Assembly: GCF_002885955.2 (NCBI RefSeq)
Contig: NZ_POQS01000003.1
Span: forward strand, 282,351 to 346,350
Reading direction: 5' to 3'
DNA length: 64,000 nucleotides
Source: Achromobacter pulmonis
Lineage (GTDB): Bacteria > Pseudomonadota > Gammaproteobacteria > Burkholderiales > Burkholderiaceae_B
Both the position numbers and the translations under genes were made by a program. The notes below the pieces were generated by a model. The model had not been told where the DNA came from. It searched no databases and worked only from the letters and a program-made list of their open reading frames with translations. This document shows, one piece after another, positions 17,217 to 26,066 of this stretch. Numbering within the stretch: position 1 is the stretch's first letter; every line of letters starts with the position of its first letter.

Positions 17217-18749
17217 TCACTCCAGGTCGGGATGGCGGTCGGCCAGGCGCTGGCGGCGCTGCCGCAGCGCGTCGAGCTTCTCTTCCAGCTCGGCGATCTC
17301 GGCTTCGATGTCCAACACGCTTTGCTCGATGTGCTCGTGGGCCTGCTGCAGCAGGGCGTGGGCCTCGTGCCGGCTGGCCGCATTGGGCGTGTCGCCGCGC
17401 AGCGGGCGGTTGGCGGTCTCGGGCAGGTAGAAGGACGTGACGATGCCGATCAGCGAGGCGGCCATCAGGTAATAGGCCGGCATCATCAGATTGCCGCTTT
17501 CCTCCACCAGCCAGGCCGCCACCGTGGGCGTGAGGCCGGCGGCGATGATGGCCACGTTGAACGAGCTGGCCAGCGCGCTGTAGCGGATGCGCGTCGGAAA
17601 CAGCGCCGGCAGCGTGGAGGCCATGACCCCGGTCATGCAGTTGAGAAACACGGCGATGAACAGCAGGCCCAGGAAAATCAGGCCGGTGTTGTCGCTGCCC
17701 ACCAGCGTGAAGGCCGGCAGCGCGATCACCAGTATGCCGATGTTGCCGGCGCGCAGGAACGGCTTGCGGCCGATCTTGTCGCTGAAGAAGCCGACCACCG
17801 GCTGCACGAACAGCATGCCTATCATGACCACCACGATGATCAGCACGCCATGCTCTTCGGAATAGCCCAGGCTGCTGGACAGATAGGTGGGCATGTAGGT
17901 CAGCAGCATGTAGTAGGTGATGTTCGTCACCAGCACCACGCCGATGCAGACCAGCAGCGCCTTGCGGTACTTGGAGAAGATCTCGCGAAACGACACGGTG
18001 GGCCGTTCCTGCACGGCGTCGCGGTCCTCCTGCTCCATCTGCTCCAGCTGCTGGGTGAAGGCCGGCGTTTCCTCGGCCGCATGGCGCAGATACAGGCCCA
18101 GCAGGCCCAGCGGGCCGGCCACGAAGAACGGCGCGCGCCAGCCCCATTCCAGGAAGGTCCGTTCGCCCAGCGTGGCCTGCAGCAGCACGACCAGGCCGGC
18201 GCCCAGCACGAAGCCGGCGATGGAGCCGAAATCGAGCCAGCTGCCCAGAAAGCCGCGGCGGCGGTCCGGCGCGTACTCGGCCACGAAGACGGCCGCGCCG
18301 GTGTACTCGCCGCCCACCGAGAAGCCCTGGGCCAGCTTGCACAGCAGCAGCAGGATGGGCGCCCACAGGCCGATGGACGCGTAGGAGGGGATCAGGCCGA
18401 TGCAGAACGTGCTGATGGCCATGATGATGATGGTCAGCGACAGCACCTTCTGGCGGCCGTAGCGGTCGCCCATGACGCCGAAGAACACGCCGCCCAGCGG
18501 GCGCACCAGGAAAGGCACGGAGAAGGTTCCCAGCGCGGCGATGGTCTGCACCGCGGGCGAGGCCTCGGGAAAGAACACCTTGCCCAGCGCGAAGGCCACG
18601 AAGCCGTAGACGCCGAAGTCGAACCACTCCATGGCGTTGCCGAGGGCGGCGGCGGTGACGGCCTTTTTGAGCTTGGTGTTGTCGATGACGGTGATGTCGC
18701 CGATCTCCAGGGGCCGGACTTGCGGTGACGCTGGGGAACTCTCTGCCAT
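17217..18749 (-). CDS. proP: ProP-type osmoprotectant:H+ symporter (MHS family)
   Basis: A 510-residue MFS metabolite:H+ symporter. The N-terminal signature LGNAMEWFDFGVYGFVA and GDRYGRQKVL loop are typical, with 12 membrane segments. The C-terminus carries a charged heptad-like extension (about residues 455-510, SVLDIEAEIAELEEKLDALR) that matches the antiparallel coiled coil used by E. coli ProP in osmosensing. ATG 18749 is used, as upstream in-frame residues look random. It should import proline or betaine under osmotic stress; substrate is inferred from the coiled coil. Confidence 0.85.
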   Translation of the reverse strand: MAESSPASPQVRPLEIGDITVIDNTKLKKAVTAAALGNAMEWFDFGVYGFVAFALGKVFFPEASPAVQTIAALGTFSVPFLVRPLGGVFFGVMGDRYGRQKVLSLTIIIMAISTFCIGLIPSYASIGLWAPILLLLCKLAQGFSVGGEYTGAAVFVAEYAPDRRRGFLGSWLDFGSIAGFVLGAGLVVLLQATLGERTFLEWGWRAPFFVAGPLGLLGLYLRHAAEETPAFTQQLEQMEQEDRDAVQERPTVSFREIFSKYRKALLVCIGVVLVTNITYYMLLTYMPTYLSSSLGYSEEHGVLIIVVVMIGMLFVQPVVGFFSDKIGRKPFLRAGNIGILVIALPAFTLVGSDNTGLIFLGLLFIAVFLNCMTGVMASTLPALFPTRIRYSALASSFNVAIIAAGLTPTVAAWLVEESGNLMMPAYYLMAASLIGIVTSFYLPETANRPLRGDTPNAASRHEAHALLQQAHEHIEQSVLDIEAEIAELEEKLDALRQRRQRLADRHPDLE

Positions 18750-18904
18750 GGTCAGTCTCCCGCGAAGGTGCAATACGAAAATTCTACCCCTGGCCCGCGC
18801 GGATTCGAAAAAACCTGACCATCGCTTCGCTTGGGCCGAATTGTTCGGCCGCTGGCGCCGCTCTAGACTGGATTCGTGCATACGCCTCGCAGCGGGAGGC
18901 CTCC

Positions 18905-19915
18905 ATGAACCAGGTCGAAACCTTTGCCACCCCGGCGATGTGGGCCGGCTTCGTCGGCTTCGTGCTGGTCGTGCTGGCGCTGGACCTGTACGTGCTGGGC
19001 GGCAGGCGCGCGCATCGCGTCTCGGCGCGCGAAGCGCTATGCTGGGTGCTGGCCTGGGTGGCGCTGGCGACGCTCTTCGGCGCGCTGCTGTGGGGCTTCC
19101 TGGACGCCACGCTGGACCGCGCCACCGCGAACCGCAAGGCGCTGGAGTTCTACACCGGCTACCTGATCGAACTGTCCCTGTCCGTGGACAATATGTTCGT
19201 TTTTTCGCTGATATTCGGGTACTTCGCGGTGCCGCTCGAATTGCAGCGCCGCGTGCTGCTGTACGGGGTGCTGGGCGCCATCGTGATGCGCGTGTCCATG
19301 ATCCTGGCCGGGGTCTGGCTGCTGGCGCAGTTTTCCTGGATGTTCTACCTGTTCGGCGCGCTGCTGGTGGTGACCGGCGCCAGGATGCTGGCGCACGCCG
19401 ATCGCCAGCCCGACATCGCGCGCAATCCGCTGGTGCGCCTGCTGCGCTCGTCCATGCGCATCACGCCGGACTATCACGGCGAATCGTTTTTCGTACGGAT
19501 AGGCGGCCTGCGCCACGCCACGCCGATGTTCGTGGTGCTGCTGATGATAGAGGCCAGCGACGCGGTCTTCGCCGTCGACAGCATTCCCGCCATCTTCGCC
19601 GTCACCACCGATCCCTTCCTGGTTTTTACGTCCAATATTTTCGCCATCATGGGCCTGCGGGCAATGTATTTCCTGCTGGCCGACATGCGGGAACGTTTCC
19701 GCTACCTCAAGCACGGCCTGGCCGCCGTGCTGATCGTGATCGGCGGCAAGATGCTGGCCGCGCCGTGGTTCCACGTGCCGGTACAGTGGTCGCTCGGGGC
19801 AGTTGGCCTTATCCTGTTGGCATCCGTGGGCGCCAGCGCGATACTGCCCGGACGGACTGCGGCAAACGCCGCGCGTTCCAAGGCCGATGCGTCCAGAACC
19901 GGAGATCCGCCATGA
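18905..19915 (+). CDS. TerC/Alx-family membrane protein
   Basis: A 336-residue TerC-family protein with about nine membrane helices. Acidic intramembrane motifs typical of the family are visible: ELSLSVDNMFVFSLIF and MIEASDAVFAVDSIPAIFAV. Members such as E. coli Alx are linked to manganese export. ATG 18905 follows GGGAGG. Its stop overlaps the uspA start by 4 bases (ATGA), so the two are translationally coupled. No yybP-ykoY-like leader fits in the short gap to the divergent proP. Confidence 0.9.
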   Translation: MNQVETFATPAMWAGFVGFVLVVLALDLYVLGGRRAHRVSAREALCWVLAWVALATLFGALLWGFLDATLDRATANRKALEFYTGYLIELSLSVDNMFVFSLIFGYFAVPLELQRRVLLYGVLGAIVMRVSMILAGVWLLAQFSWMFYLFGALLVVTGARMLAHADRQPDIARNPLVRLLRSSMRITPDYHGESFFVRIGGLRHATPMFVVLLMIEASDAVFAVDSIPAIFAVTTDPFLVFTSNIFAIMGLRAMYFLLADMRERFRYLKHGLAAVLIVIGGKMLAAPWFHVPVQWSLGAVGLILLASVGASAILPGRTAANAARSKADASRTGDPP

Positions 19916-20331
19916 ACACCATCATTCTCGCCACCGATGGGTCGAGCTACAGCGATGCCGCAGCGCGCTACCTGGTCGGAAGTTCCCTGCTCAACCGGGA
20001 TTTCACCGTGCACGTGGTGCACTGCGCGCCCGACGTGACGGGCGACGTGCAGGCCTTCGTCGGCAAGGCCGAAATCGACGCCTGGCACCACGAGGAAAGC
20101 GGCAAGGCGATGCGGTCCGTCGTCGAGATCCTGACCGCGGGCAAGGTGGCCTTCGAATGCCACGAGCTGACCGGCCATGCGGCGGAGAAAATCATCGAGT
20201 ATGCGGTCAAGTCCCGCGCCGAGGCCATCGTGATGGGTTCGCATCACCGCGGCCAGCTGCTGGACGCCGTGCTGCGCTCGGTGTGCGGGCGCATCATCGC
20301 CGACGCGCCGTGCCCGGTGCTGCTGGTCTAG
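19912..20331 (+). CDS. Universal stress protein, non-ATP-binding type
   Basis: A 139-residue single-domain UspA protein (N-terminal IILATDGSSYSDAAARYLV, C-terminal VMGSHHRGQL and CPVLLV). The ATP-binding signature G-2x-G-9x-G-S is degraded: the second and third glycines are H and R. It therefore resembles UspA-class proteins that do not bind ATP. It is coupled to the TerC gene by an ATGA overlap, suggesting a joint stress response. Confidence 0.88.
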   Translation: MNTIILATDGSSYSDAAARYLVGSSLLNRDFTVHVVHCAPDVTGDVQAFVGKAEIDAWHHEESGKAMRSVVEILTAGKVAFECHELTGHAAEKIIEYAVKSRAEAIVMGSHHRGQLLDAVLRSVCGRIIADAPCPVLLV

Positions 20332-20414
20332 CGCTCGACGCCGGCCCGCGGGACGCGGGCAAGCCTGGCCGGGGTGGTATCGTCTATCCCTTTTTCGGCA
20401 TTGCGCAGCGTCCC

Positions 20415-21176
20415 ATGTCTGACTCCAGCATTCCCGCCGGCCCGCCGGCGGGCGGCCCCAGGCCTTTTTTCCGGGATTCCGGCAGCACGCGGACCCTGCA
20501 TTTCACGGACAAGGAAATCCAGAGCAGCATGTCCCTGCTCAATCCCGATGCGCTCGACCTCGAGTACACCCGGATGATGATGGGTTTCGTGCTGTTCAAC
20601 CCGCAGCCCGGCCGCATCCTGATGGTCGGCCTGGGCGGCGGGTCGCTGCCCAAGTTCTGCCACCGCTACCTGGCCCGCACCGAGATCGAGGTGGTCGAGA
20701 TCGACCCCGACGTCATCGCCTTGCGCGACGCTTTCATGGTGCCGCCCGACGACGCCCGCCTGCGCGTGATCCAGGCCGACGCCGCCGCGCACCTGGCGGG
20801 CCTGGAGCAGCACGCCGACGTGATCTTCCTGGACGGCTTCGGCGTGGGCGGCATCCCCGCCGCCCTGTGCTCGGCGGCGTTCTACGCCGACTGCCGCCGC
20901 GCGCTGCGCGACGACGGCATCCTGGTGATCAATTTCCACGTCAATCACCCCGACCACCACGAATACCTGGACCGCGTGCGCGCGGCGTTCGGCTCGTCGA
21001 TGTTCGAAGTGGTGGACGACGACATGACCAACAGCATCGTGTTCGCCTGTAAAGGCGACCTGCTGGACGACCCGGCCGCCAGTTCCCTGGCGCGGCCGCC
21101 CGCCATCCCCAAGGACGCCTGGCGCCAGCTGATGCCGACGCTGCGGGTGATCGGGGCTACGCTGGTGCTAAGGTAG
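20415..21176 (+). CDS. Spermidine-synthase-like methyltransferase-fold protein
   Basis: A 253-residue protein of the polyamine aminopropyltransferase fold. Motif I LMVGLGGGSLPKF, motif II EVVEIDPDVIAL and the catalytic-loop position DVIFLDGF are present, but the usual N-terminal beta-hairpin domain of SpeE is missing or very short. Such short paralogues are common and of uncertain activity; the gatekeeper residues differ from classical SpeE. It may lie in the same unit as terC-uspA, 83 bases downstream. Confidence 0.8.
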   Translation: MSDSSIPAGPPAGGPRPFFRDSGSTRTLHFTDKEIQSSMSLLNPDALDLEYTRMMMGFVLFNPQPGRILMVGLGGGSLPKFCHRYLARTEIEVVEIDPDVIALRDAFMVPPDDARLRVIQADAAAHLAGLEQHADVIFLDGFGVGGIPAALCSAAFYADCRRALRDDGILVINFHVNHPDHHEYLDRVRAAFGSSMFEVVDDDMTNSIVFACKGDLLDDPAASSLARPPAIPKDAWRQLMPTLRVIGATLVLR

Positions 21177-21226
21177 CGCCGGCGGCCAGGCCCTCGCGCT
21201 TTGCCCATCCCACGCCATCCATTCCT

Positions 21227-22168
21227 CTAGCACGCTTCGCGCGTCGCCTCATACACCAGCGTGGCCAGCGTCAGGTCTTCCAGCGCGCTGCCCACGGCCT
21301 TGAACACGGTGATTTCCCGGTCGTCGCGGCGGCCCGCGACCTGGCCGGCGGCAAGCTGATGCAGGTTGCCGCGGATGTCCTGGCGCGTGAGCGCGCCGGC
21401 GGCGAAGGCTTCGATCAGGTCGCCGGACTTGGTGGGGGCCTCGTCGGTGTCGACGTAGACGGCCGTGCCGTCGAAGCAGGCGGCGTCGGTTTCGCGCATT
21501 TCGGGCTTGAAGCTGCCGATCAGGTCCAGGTGCACGCCGGGGCGCAGCCAGGCGCCGCGGATCAGGGGCTGGGTCGACAGGGTGGCGCAGCTGATGATGT
21601 CGGCCTGGCGCGCGGCGCCTTCGAGGTCGGCCGTGGCCTGGGCGTCGTAGCCCTGTTCGCGCAGCTCCCGCGCCAGGCGCTCGGCGCCGGCCGGCCGGAC
21701 GTTCCAGACCAGGATGCGGCGGATCGGCCGCACGGCGCGCATGGCCTGCGCGACCAGGGCGGCGATGCGCCCGGACCCGACGATCAGCAGCACGCCCGCG
21801 TCGGCGCGCGCCAGGTAGTCCGCGCCCAGCGCGGCCGCGCCCGCGGTGCGGTAGGCGGTGACGACGTCGCCGTCGACCTGGGCGATGGGCACGCCGGTGG
21901 TGGCGCTGTACAGGTTGTAGGTGGCGTGCAGGCCCGGCAGGCCCTGGTGGGTGTTTTCGGGGAAGATGTTGATGATCTTCACGCCGAAGTAGCCGCGTTC
22001 GTTCCAGGCCGGCATGATGAGCGAGGTGCCGTGGGCGTTGCCCGACTCGATGGCGTGGACGTGGCGCGGCGGCACCGTGGCGCCGTCGCGGAAGGCCTCG
22101 CGCAAGGCGGGGATGACGGCGTCGAAGGACAGGGCGCCGCGGGTCTGTTCGGTGTCGATGAAGCGCAT
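21227..22168 (-). CDS. Ornithine cyclodeaminase/mu-crystallin family protein
   Basis: A 313-residue NAD(P)-dependent enzyme of the OCD family. The nucleotide site is VLLIVGSGRIAALVAQAM (about residues 126-143), and the substrate-side motifs KIINIFPENTHQGLPGLHATY and DTDEAPTKSGDL are clear. Members include ornithine cyclodeaminase, alanine dehydrogenase and delta1-pyrroline-2-carboxylate reductase. It lies just downstream of the N-carbamoyl-D-amino acid hydrolase on the same strand (52-base gap), so a role in amino- or imino-acid catabolism is likely. Confidence 0.85.
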   Translation of the reverse strand: MRFIDTEQTRGALSFDAVIPALREAFRDGATVPPRHVHAIESGNAHGTSLIMPAWNERGYFGVKIINIFPENTHQGLPGLHATYNLYSATTGVPIAQVDGDVVTAYRTAGAAALGADYLARADAGVLLIVGSGRIAALVAQAMRAVRPIRRILVWNVRPAGAERLARELREQGYDAQATADLEGAARQADIISCATLSTQPLIRGAWLRPGVHLDLIGSFKPEMRETDAACFDGTAVYVDTDEAPTKSGDLIEAFAAGALTRQDIRGNLHQLAAGQVAGRRDDREITVFKAVGSALEDLTLATLVYEATREAC

Positions 22169-22220
22169 GGAATCGGGATCGGGCTGAAGACTACGGCCAG
22201 TCTAGCAGCCCGGCCGGCCG

Positions 22221-23183
22221 CTACCCCTGCACTGGCGGCGTGGGCAGCGGATCGCCGGCGCCGGTGCGCTCGACGATCAGGCGGTAGTGCTGCGGGCTGC
22301 GGTGCCTGGCGAAATTGAAGACGTGTTCGCGGAACATGCGGCCCATGTCCAGGTCGATGCGCGCGACGATCACTTCGTCTTCCTCGCCGCTGGCGCGCGC
22401 CACGATCTCGCCCGAGGGCGCGACGATCATGGAGCTGCCTATCATGTGGTGGCCGTCCTCGTGGCCGCACTTGGCGGCCGCGCCTATCCACACGGCGTTC
22501 TGGTAGGCGCTGGCCTGCAGCACGATCTCGTGCGTGGTGGTGCGCAGGTGGGCCGGCTCGTTCCAATGAATGTTGAGCGAGGGCGTGTTGTAGCCCAGCA
22601 CGATGAGTTCGGCGCTTTGCAGCGACATGACGCGGTAGGTCTCGGGCCAGCGGCGGTCGTTGCACAGGCACATGCCGATGTTGACGCCTTCCGTGTTCCA
22701 GACGCCGAAGCCCAGGTCGCCCACTTCGAAGAATTTCTTCTCCAGGTGCTGGAAGGGCGCTTCGGTCTTGTGGTCGGCGTGGCCGGGCAGGTGGATCTTG
22801 CGGTACTTGCCGACGATGTTCGCGCCGCGGTCCACCAGAATGGCGGTGTTGTAGCGGCGGCCCTCGGGCGTCAGTTCGGCGTAGCCCAGGTAGAAACCGA
22901 CGCCGAGCTCGCGCGCCGCGTCGAACAGCGGCTGGACGTCGGCGTTGGGCATGCTTTTCTCGAAAAAGCGCGCCACGGCCTCGGCCTCGTCCATCCAGTA
23001 GCGCGGAAAGAACGTCGTCAGCGCGAGTTCGGGGAACACCACGAACTCCGCCTGGCGGGCGGCGGCCTCGCGCAGCATCTCGACCAGGCGGCGCACGACC
23101 GCCGCGCGGGTATCTGCAAGATTGACGGCGCCCATCTGGGCGACGGCCAGGCCCATTTTGCGGGCGGGGGCGGTTCGGCTCAC
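22221..23183 (-). CDS. N-carbamoyl-D-amino acid hydrolase-like carbon-nitrogen hydrolase
   Basis: A 320-residue nitrilase-superfamily amidohydrolase. The catalytic triad is E52 (FPELALT), K129 (KYRKIHLPG) and C174 (CLCNDRRWPETYR); the context of the cysteine matches D-carbamoylases, which convert N-carbamoyl-D-amino acids to D-amino acids, CO2 and ammonia. The start is taken as GTG at 23183, nine bases after AGGAG; longer frames lack a ribosome site. It is divergent from the secreted-protein gene at 23447 and leads the OCD-family gene. Confidence 0.85.
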   Translation of the reverse strand: MSRTAPARKMGLAVAQMGAVNLADTRAAVVRRLVEMLREAAARQAEFVVFPELALTTFFPRYWMDEAEAVARFFEKSMPNADVQPLFDAARELGVGFYLGYAELTPEGRRYNTAILVDRGANIVGKYRKIHLPGHADHKTEAPFQHLEKKFFEVGDLGFGVWNTEGVNIGMCLCNDRRWPETYRVMSLQSAELIVLGYNTPSLNIHWNEPAHLRTTTHEIVLQASAYQNAVWIGAAAKCGHEDGHHMIGSSMIVAPSGEIVARASGEEDEVIVARIDLDMGRMFREHVFNFARHRSPQHYRLIVERTGAGDPLPTPPVQG

Positions 23184-23446
23184 GGTATTTGTCTCCTGGT
23201 CGGCCCGGACGGGCATGCAAAGACGCAAGCATGCATGCGGCGGCGAGAAACCGGAACCGGCGCGCCGGCCGATACCGCCCTGCGGCCTGCGGCCCCGTCG
23301 CGCCCGCAAGGCGCTGATTTCACGGGGGATTTGCCCTGCCGGACGGATGCAGCGCATAACGCCGCGACATGGCAGGCCTGCAAAGTTTTATAGGGGGCGG
23401 GGAAACGTATACTGGCCCCCTTTCTTTTCGCAAAGGCAGAGGCCAG

Positions 23447-25267
23447 ATGAGATCCGCTTACCGCCGGCTGCGCGCCGGCCTGGTCCTGATGGCCGCGGCG
23501 CTGGCGGCGGCGCCGGCCGGCGCGCAGGACCCGGCCGCCGGCCAGTCGCCCTTCATGCGGCATATGGACGACGCCCGCCGGCAGATCCGCGCCGCCTCGT
23601 GGGACGACGCCACCGGCTCGGCGCGCCAGGCGCTGGCGGCGGCGAGCGCGAACGGCAACCGCTACGAGATCTACGACGCCGCGGTGCTGCTGATCGATCT
23701 GTTGCAGAAGCAGGGCCGCCATGCCGAAGCCCGCCGCGTGGCCGAAACCCAGGTGGGGGATTTCGAGCGCCTGGGCGACGAGGACGGCATGGCCATCATG
23801 CTGTCGCGCGCGATAGAGGCCGGCACGGCGGCGGCAGAGACGGCCGAGGTCGCCCGGCTGCAGGCCCGGCTGGTCGGGCAGGCCCGGCCGTATCCGCCGC
23901 TATGGACCCTGGAATCCGGCCAGCGCCTGCGCTACGTCCCGGCCGGGCTGTCGCTGCCGCTTGCGCAGGACGGCTGGACGCTGCTCAGGTTCGAACCCGC
24001 CGATGCGCGCGAGGACTCCGCGCGGCTGGAGTACATCCGCAGGCTGGACGGGCAGGGGCGCATGGTGGTGCAGCTGCGCATCGGCTACATGGAAGCGCTG
24101 CGCGGACAGGACGGCGCGGCGCGGCAGGCGCAGGAACTGCTGGGCGGACCGAGCGCGATGTCCCCGGCGGCGCTGCCGGACCTGCCCTTCGAGAATGTGG
24201 CGCAGGCCAAGGAGGTGCAGCGTTCCGAGGAGCACGGACGCGGCGTGATCGAGGCGCAATGGGCGGCGGTGCGCGGCGACTGGCGCTTGCAGGTGCAGGC
24301 CTCGTATCCGGAAACGGCTCAGGACGGAGCTGGCCGGCATCTGCAGTCGCTGCTGGGCGCCATCGCGTGGGAGGGCGAACGCCGGCTGTTCCGCGAACAG
24401 ACCATGGCCGAGCAGGCCCGGGCCATCGAGGCCGCGTGGGTGATGGCGCAGGACTGGCCCGCGGCCGACGCGCTGGCGCGGGCGGCGTTGCCGGACGCGG
24501 TGTTTCCGCTGGAAATCGCGCGGCTCGATACCGTGATGGCCACCGCGGCCTACCGGCGCGGCGAGATGGACCAGGCCCGCCGCCAGTACGAGACGGCGCT
24601 GGCGGCCTGGGCATACGCGGGCAAGGCCTACCACGACGAAACCCTGTACCAGACCGCGCTGGACCACGCCGCCGACATCGCGCACCGCCAGGGCCGCAAG
24701 AACGAGGCGGCCGCGCTGAACCGCCAGTTCATCGAATGGGTGGGCGACCGCGACCAGGCCTGGCGGCCGGACGCGGCGGGTGTCGAACTCAAGAGCGCGC
24801 TAAGCGGCCAGGCCTTGCCGCTGCGCGCGGGCGACTTCCGCCTCAAGCCGATCGGTCCCAAGCGCTTCCAGTACGAGGACCTGCGCACGGGCGCGCAACT
24901 GGGGCTGTCGGTGGAGCAGCGCGCCGGCGCCGACGACCGGGCGCTGGAAGGCTCGATGCGCGCCTTCATGCGCGACAAGCTCGGGCTGGACGCGGGCGCC
25001 ATGCAGGCGGCCGCCTTCACGCCGCGCGCGCGGCAAGGCGCGCAAGGGGAACTGCGCGGCAGGCAATGGATTTTCGAAGTGGCGCCGTTGCGGGATGCGG
25101 GCAGGACGCTGCGGCTGGACGTCGGGGCTGATGCGCCCGCACCGGTGCGCATGGCTTTCTGGATCGTGGACCGCGGCGACAGCCGCTCGATCCTGCGCGC
25201 GCCGCTGACGGCGGACGCCGCCGCCGACGCGCGCATCGAACAGGTGGCGCAGGCGCTGGCCTGGTGA
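23447..25267 (+). CDS. Large periplasmic protein of unknown function
   Basis: A 606-residue protein with a clear Sec signal peptide (RRLRAGLVLMAAALAAAPAGA, cleavage about residue 27). The mature part starts with alanine-rich, TPR-like helices (residues 30-150), continues with a mixed domain, a second helical region (350-450) and a C-terminal beta domain. I do not recognise the family. Isolated gene, ATG 23447 after GCAGAGGCCAG. The 263 bases before it contain only the divergent promoters. Confidence 0.75.
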   Translation: MRSAYRRLRAGLVLMAAALAAAPAGAQDPAAGQSPFMRHMDDARRQIRAASWDDATGSARQALAAASANGNRYEIYDAAVLLIDLLQKQGRHAEARRVAETQVGDFERLGDEDGMAIMLSRAIEAGTAAAETAEVARLQARLVGQARPYPPLWTLESGQRLRYVPAGLSLPLAQDGWTLLRFEPADAREDSARLEYIRRLDGQGRMVVQLRIGYMEALRGQDGAARQAQELLGGPSAMSPAALPDLPFENVAQAKEVQRSEEHGRGVIEAQWAAVRGDWRLQVQASYPETAQDGAGRHLQSLLGAIAWEGERRLFREQTMAEQARAIEAAWVMAQDWPAADALARAALPDAVFPLEIARLDTVMATAAYRRGEMDQARRQYETALAAWAYAGKAYHDETLYQTALDHAADIAHRQGRKNEAAALNRQFIEWVGDRDQAWRPDAAGVELKSALSGQALPLRAGDFRLKPIGPKRFQYEDLRTGAQLGLSVEQRAGADDRALEGSMRAFMRDKLGLDAGAMQAAAFTPRARQGAQGELRGRQWIFEVAPLRDAGRTLRLDVGADAPAPVRMAFWIVDRGDSRSILRAPLTADAAADARIEQVAQALAW

Positions 25268-25293
25268 GCGGCCGCGCGCCTGCGCCGGCAGGG

Positions 25294-25506
25294 TCAGGCG
25301 CGCGGCGGCATTTCGGCCGGCGGCGTGCCGTCATGGAACAGCGACTTCAGCTGCGTGCGCAGCGCCGGCGAGTCCTCATGCTTGTGCACCGCGACCGCGT
25401 GCTGCACGGCCGCTTCCAGCAGTTCGCTTTCGGAATCCGCCGCCAGGGCCACCGAGCAGTTCATTTCGCTGGGATACTCGCGGCAATCGATGTATTTGCG
25501 TGTCAT
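25294..25506 (-). CDS. DUF1059 small protein
   Basis: A 70-residue cytosolic protein matching the DUF1059 pattern: MTRKYIDCREYPSEMNCSVALAADSE at the start with two conserved cysteines (C8, C17), followed by a helix with AVQHAVAVHKH. ATG 25506 is preceded by GGGAGACTTTC on the coding strand. The function is unknown. It stands alone between the secreted-protein gene and the disrupted GTPase. Confidence 0.8.
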   Translation of the reverse strand: MTRKYIDCREYPSEMNCSVALAADSESELLEAAVQHAVAVHKHEDSPALRTQLKSLFHDGTPPAEMPPRA

Positions 25507-25637
25507 GAAAGTCTCCCTGCGCGCAGGTCGCCAGGCCTGCGCAATGGGGTGTCCGGCGCGCGGGGCGGGACGTCCCCGCCGGTGGCGCGCCGCAGAGGCC
25601 GGGACGATGAAAAAAGTATAGATCCGCCGCGGGCGGT

Positions 25638-26058
25638 TCAGAGCCTGACGCGCTGTTTCAGGGCCGCCGCGATCATGGGGATGTCGATGTCCTTGCCCGG
25701 GTTCTTCTGGCAGAAGTCGTACAGCACCGCCACGTAGGCATTGCCCAGCAGCTTGGTGATGGCGCCTGCGGTGGTGGCGGCGATGGTGCCGCCGGCGGCG
25801 CTGCCCGCGCCCGGGATGAATTTCAGCAAGCCCGAGACGACCGAGCGTCCGACCAGGGTGGCCGCCGAGGCGCCCAGCGTGGAGGTCACCAGGGTGGTGA
25901 TGGCGGCGGTATCCAGCTCCATGCCGAAGGTGATGCCGATCTTGGCGATCATGCCGACCTGGATCGGCACCAGCGCAAAGGCGTCCGAGAACGGGATGGG
26001 GGCGGCGGCGGCCGAGGCGGCCAGGCCCGCAGCCACGTTGACCTCTATCTCAGCCCGC
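25638..26058 (-). pseudogene. GTPase gene, 3' fragment (DUF697-like membrane domain)
   Basis: The C-terminal 139 codons of a GTPase gene cut by IS1001. The fragment encodes hydrophobic glycine- and alanine-rich segments (PIPFSDAFALVPIQVGMIAK, GLLKFIPGAGSAAGGTIAA) typical of the YcjF/DUF697 membrane domain that follows a Ras-like GTPase domain. After removing the IS and one 8-base duplication, the frame joins the upstream fragment exactly and gives a 369-residue protein. On its own this piece has no ribosome site and is probably not made. Confidence 0.85.
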
Positions 26059-26066
26059 TTTTTTTT
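26059..26066. repeat. IS1001 target-site duplication, left copy
   Basis: Eight T residues directly abutting the left IS end; the other copy is at 27374-27381. Confidence 0.75.

Noticed and set aside
17232..18728. 498-codon plus-strand frame across proP
   Set aside because: Antisense shadow; the minus strand has the full ProP signature and coiled coil.
18750..18904. yybP-ykoY-type manganese riboswitch before the TerC/Alx gene
   Set aside because: The gap to divergent proP is about 155 bases and I see no matching leader or terminator stem.
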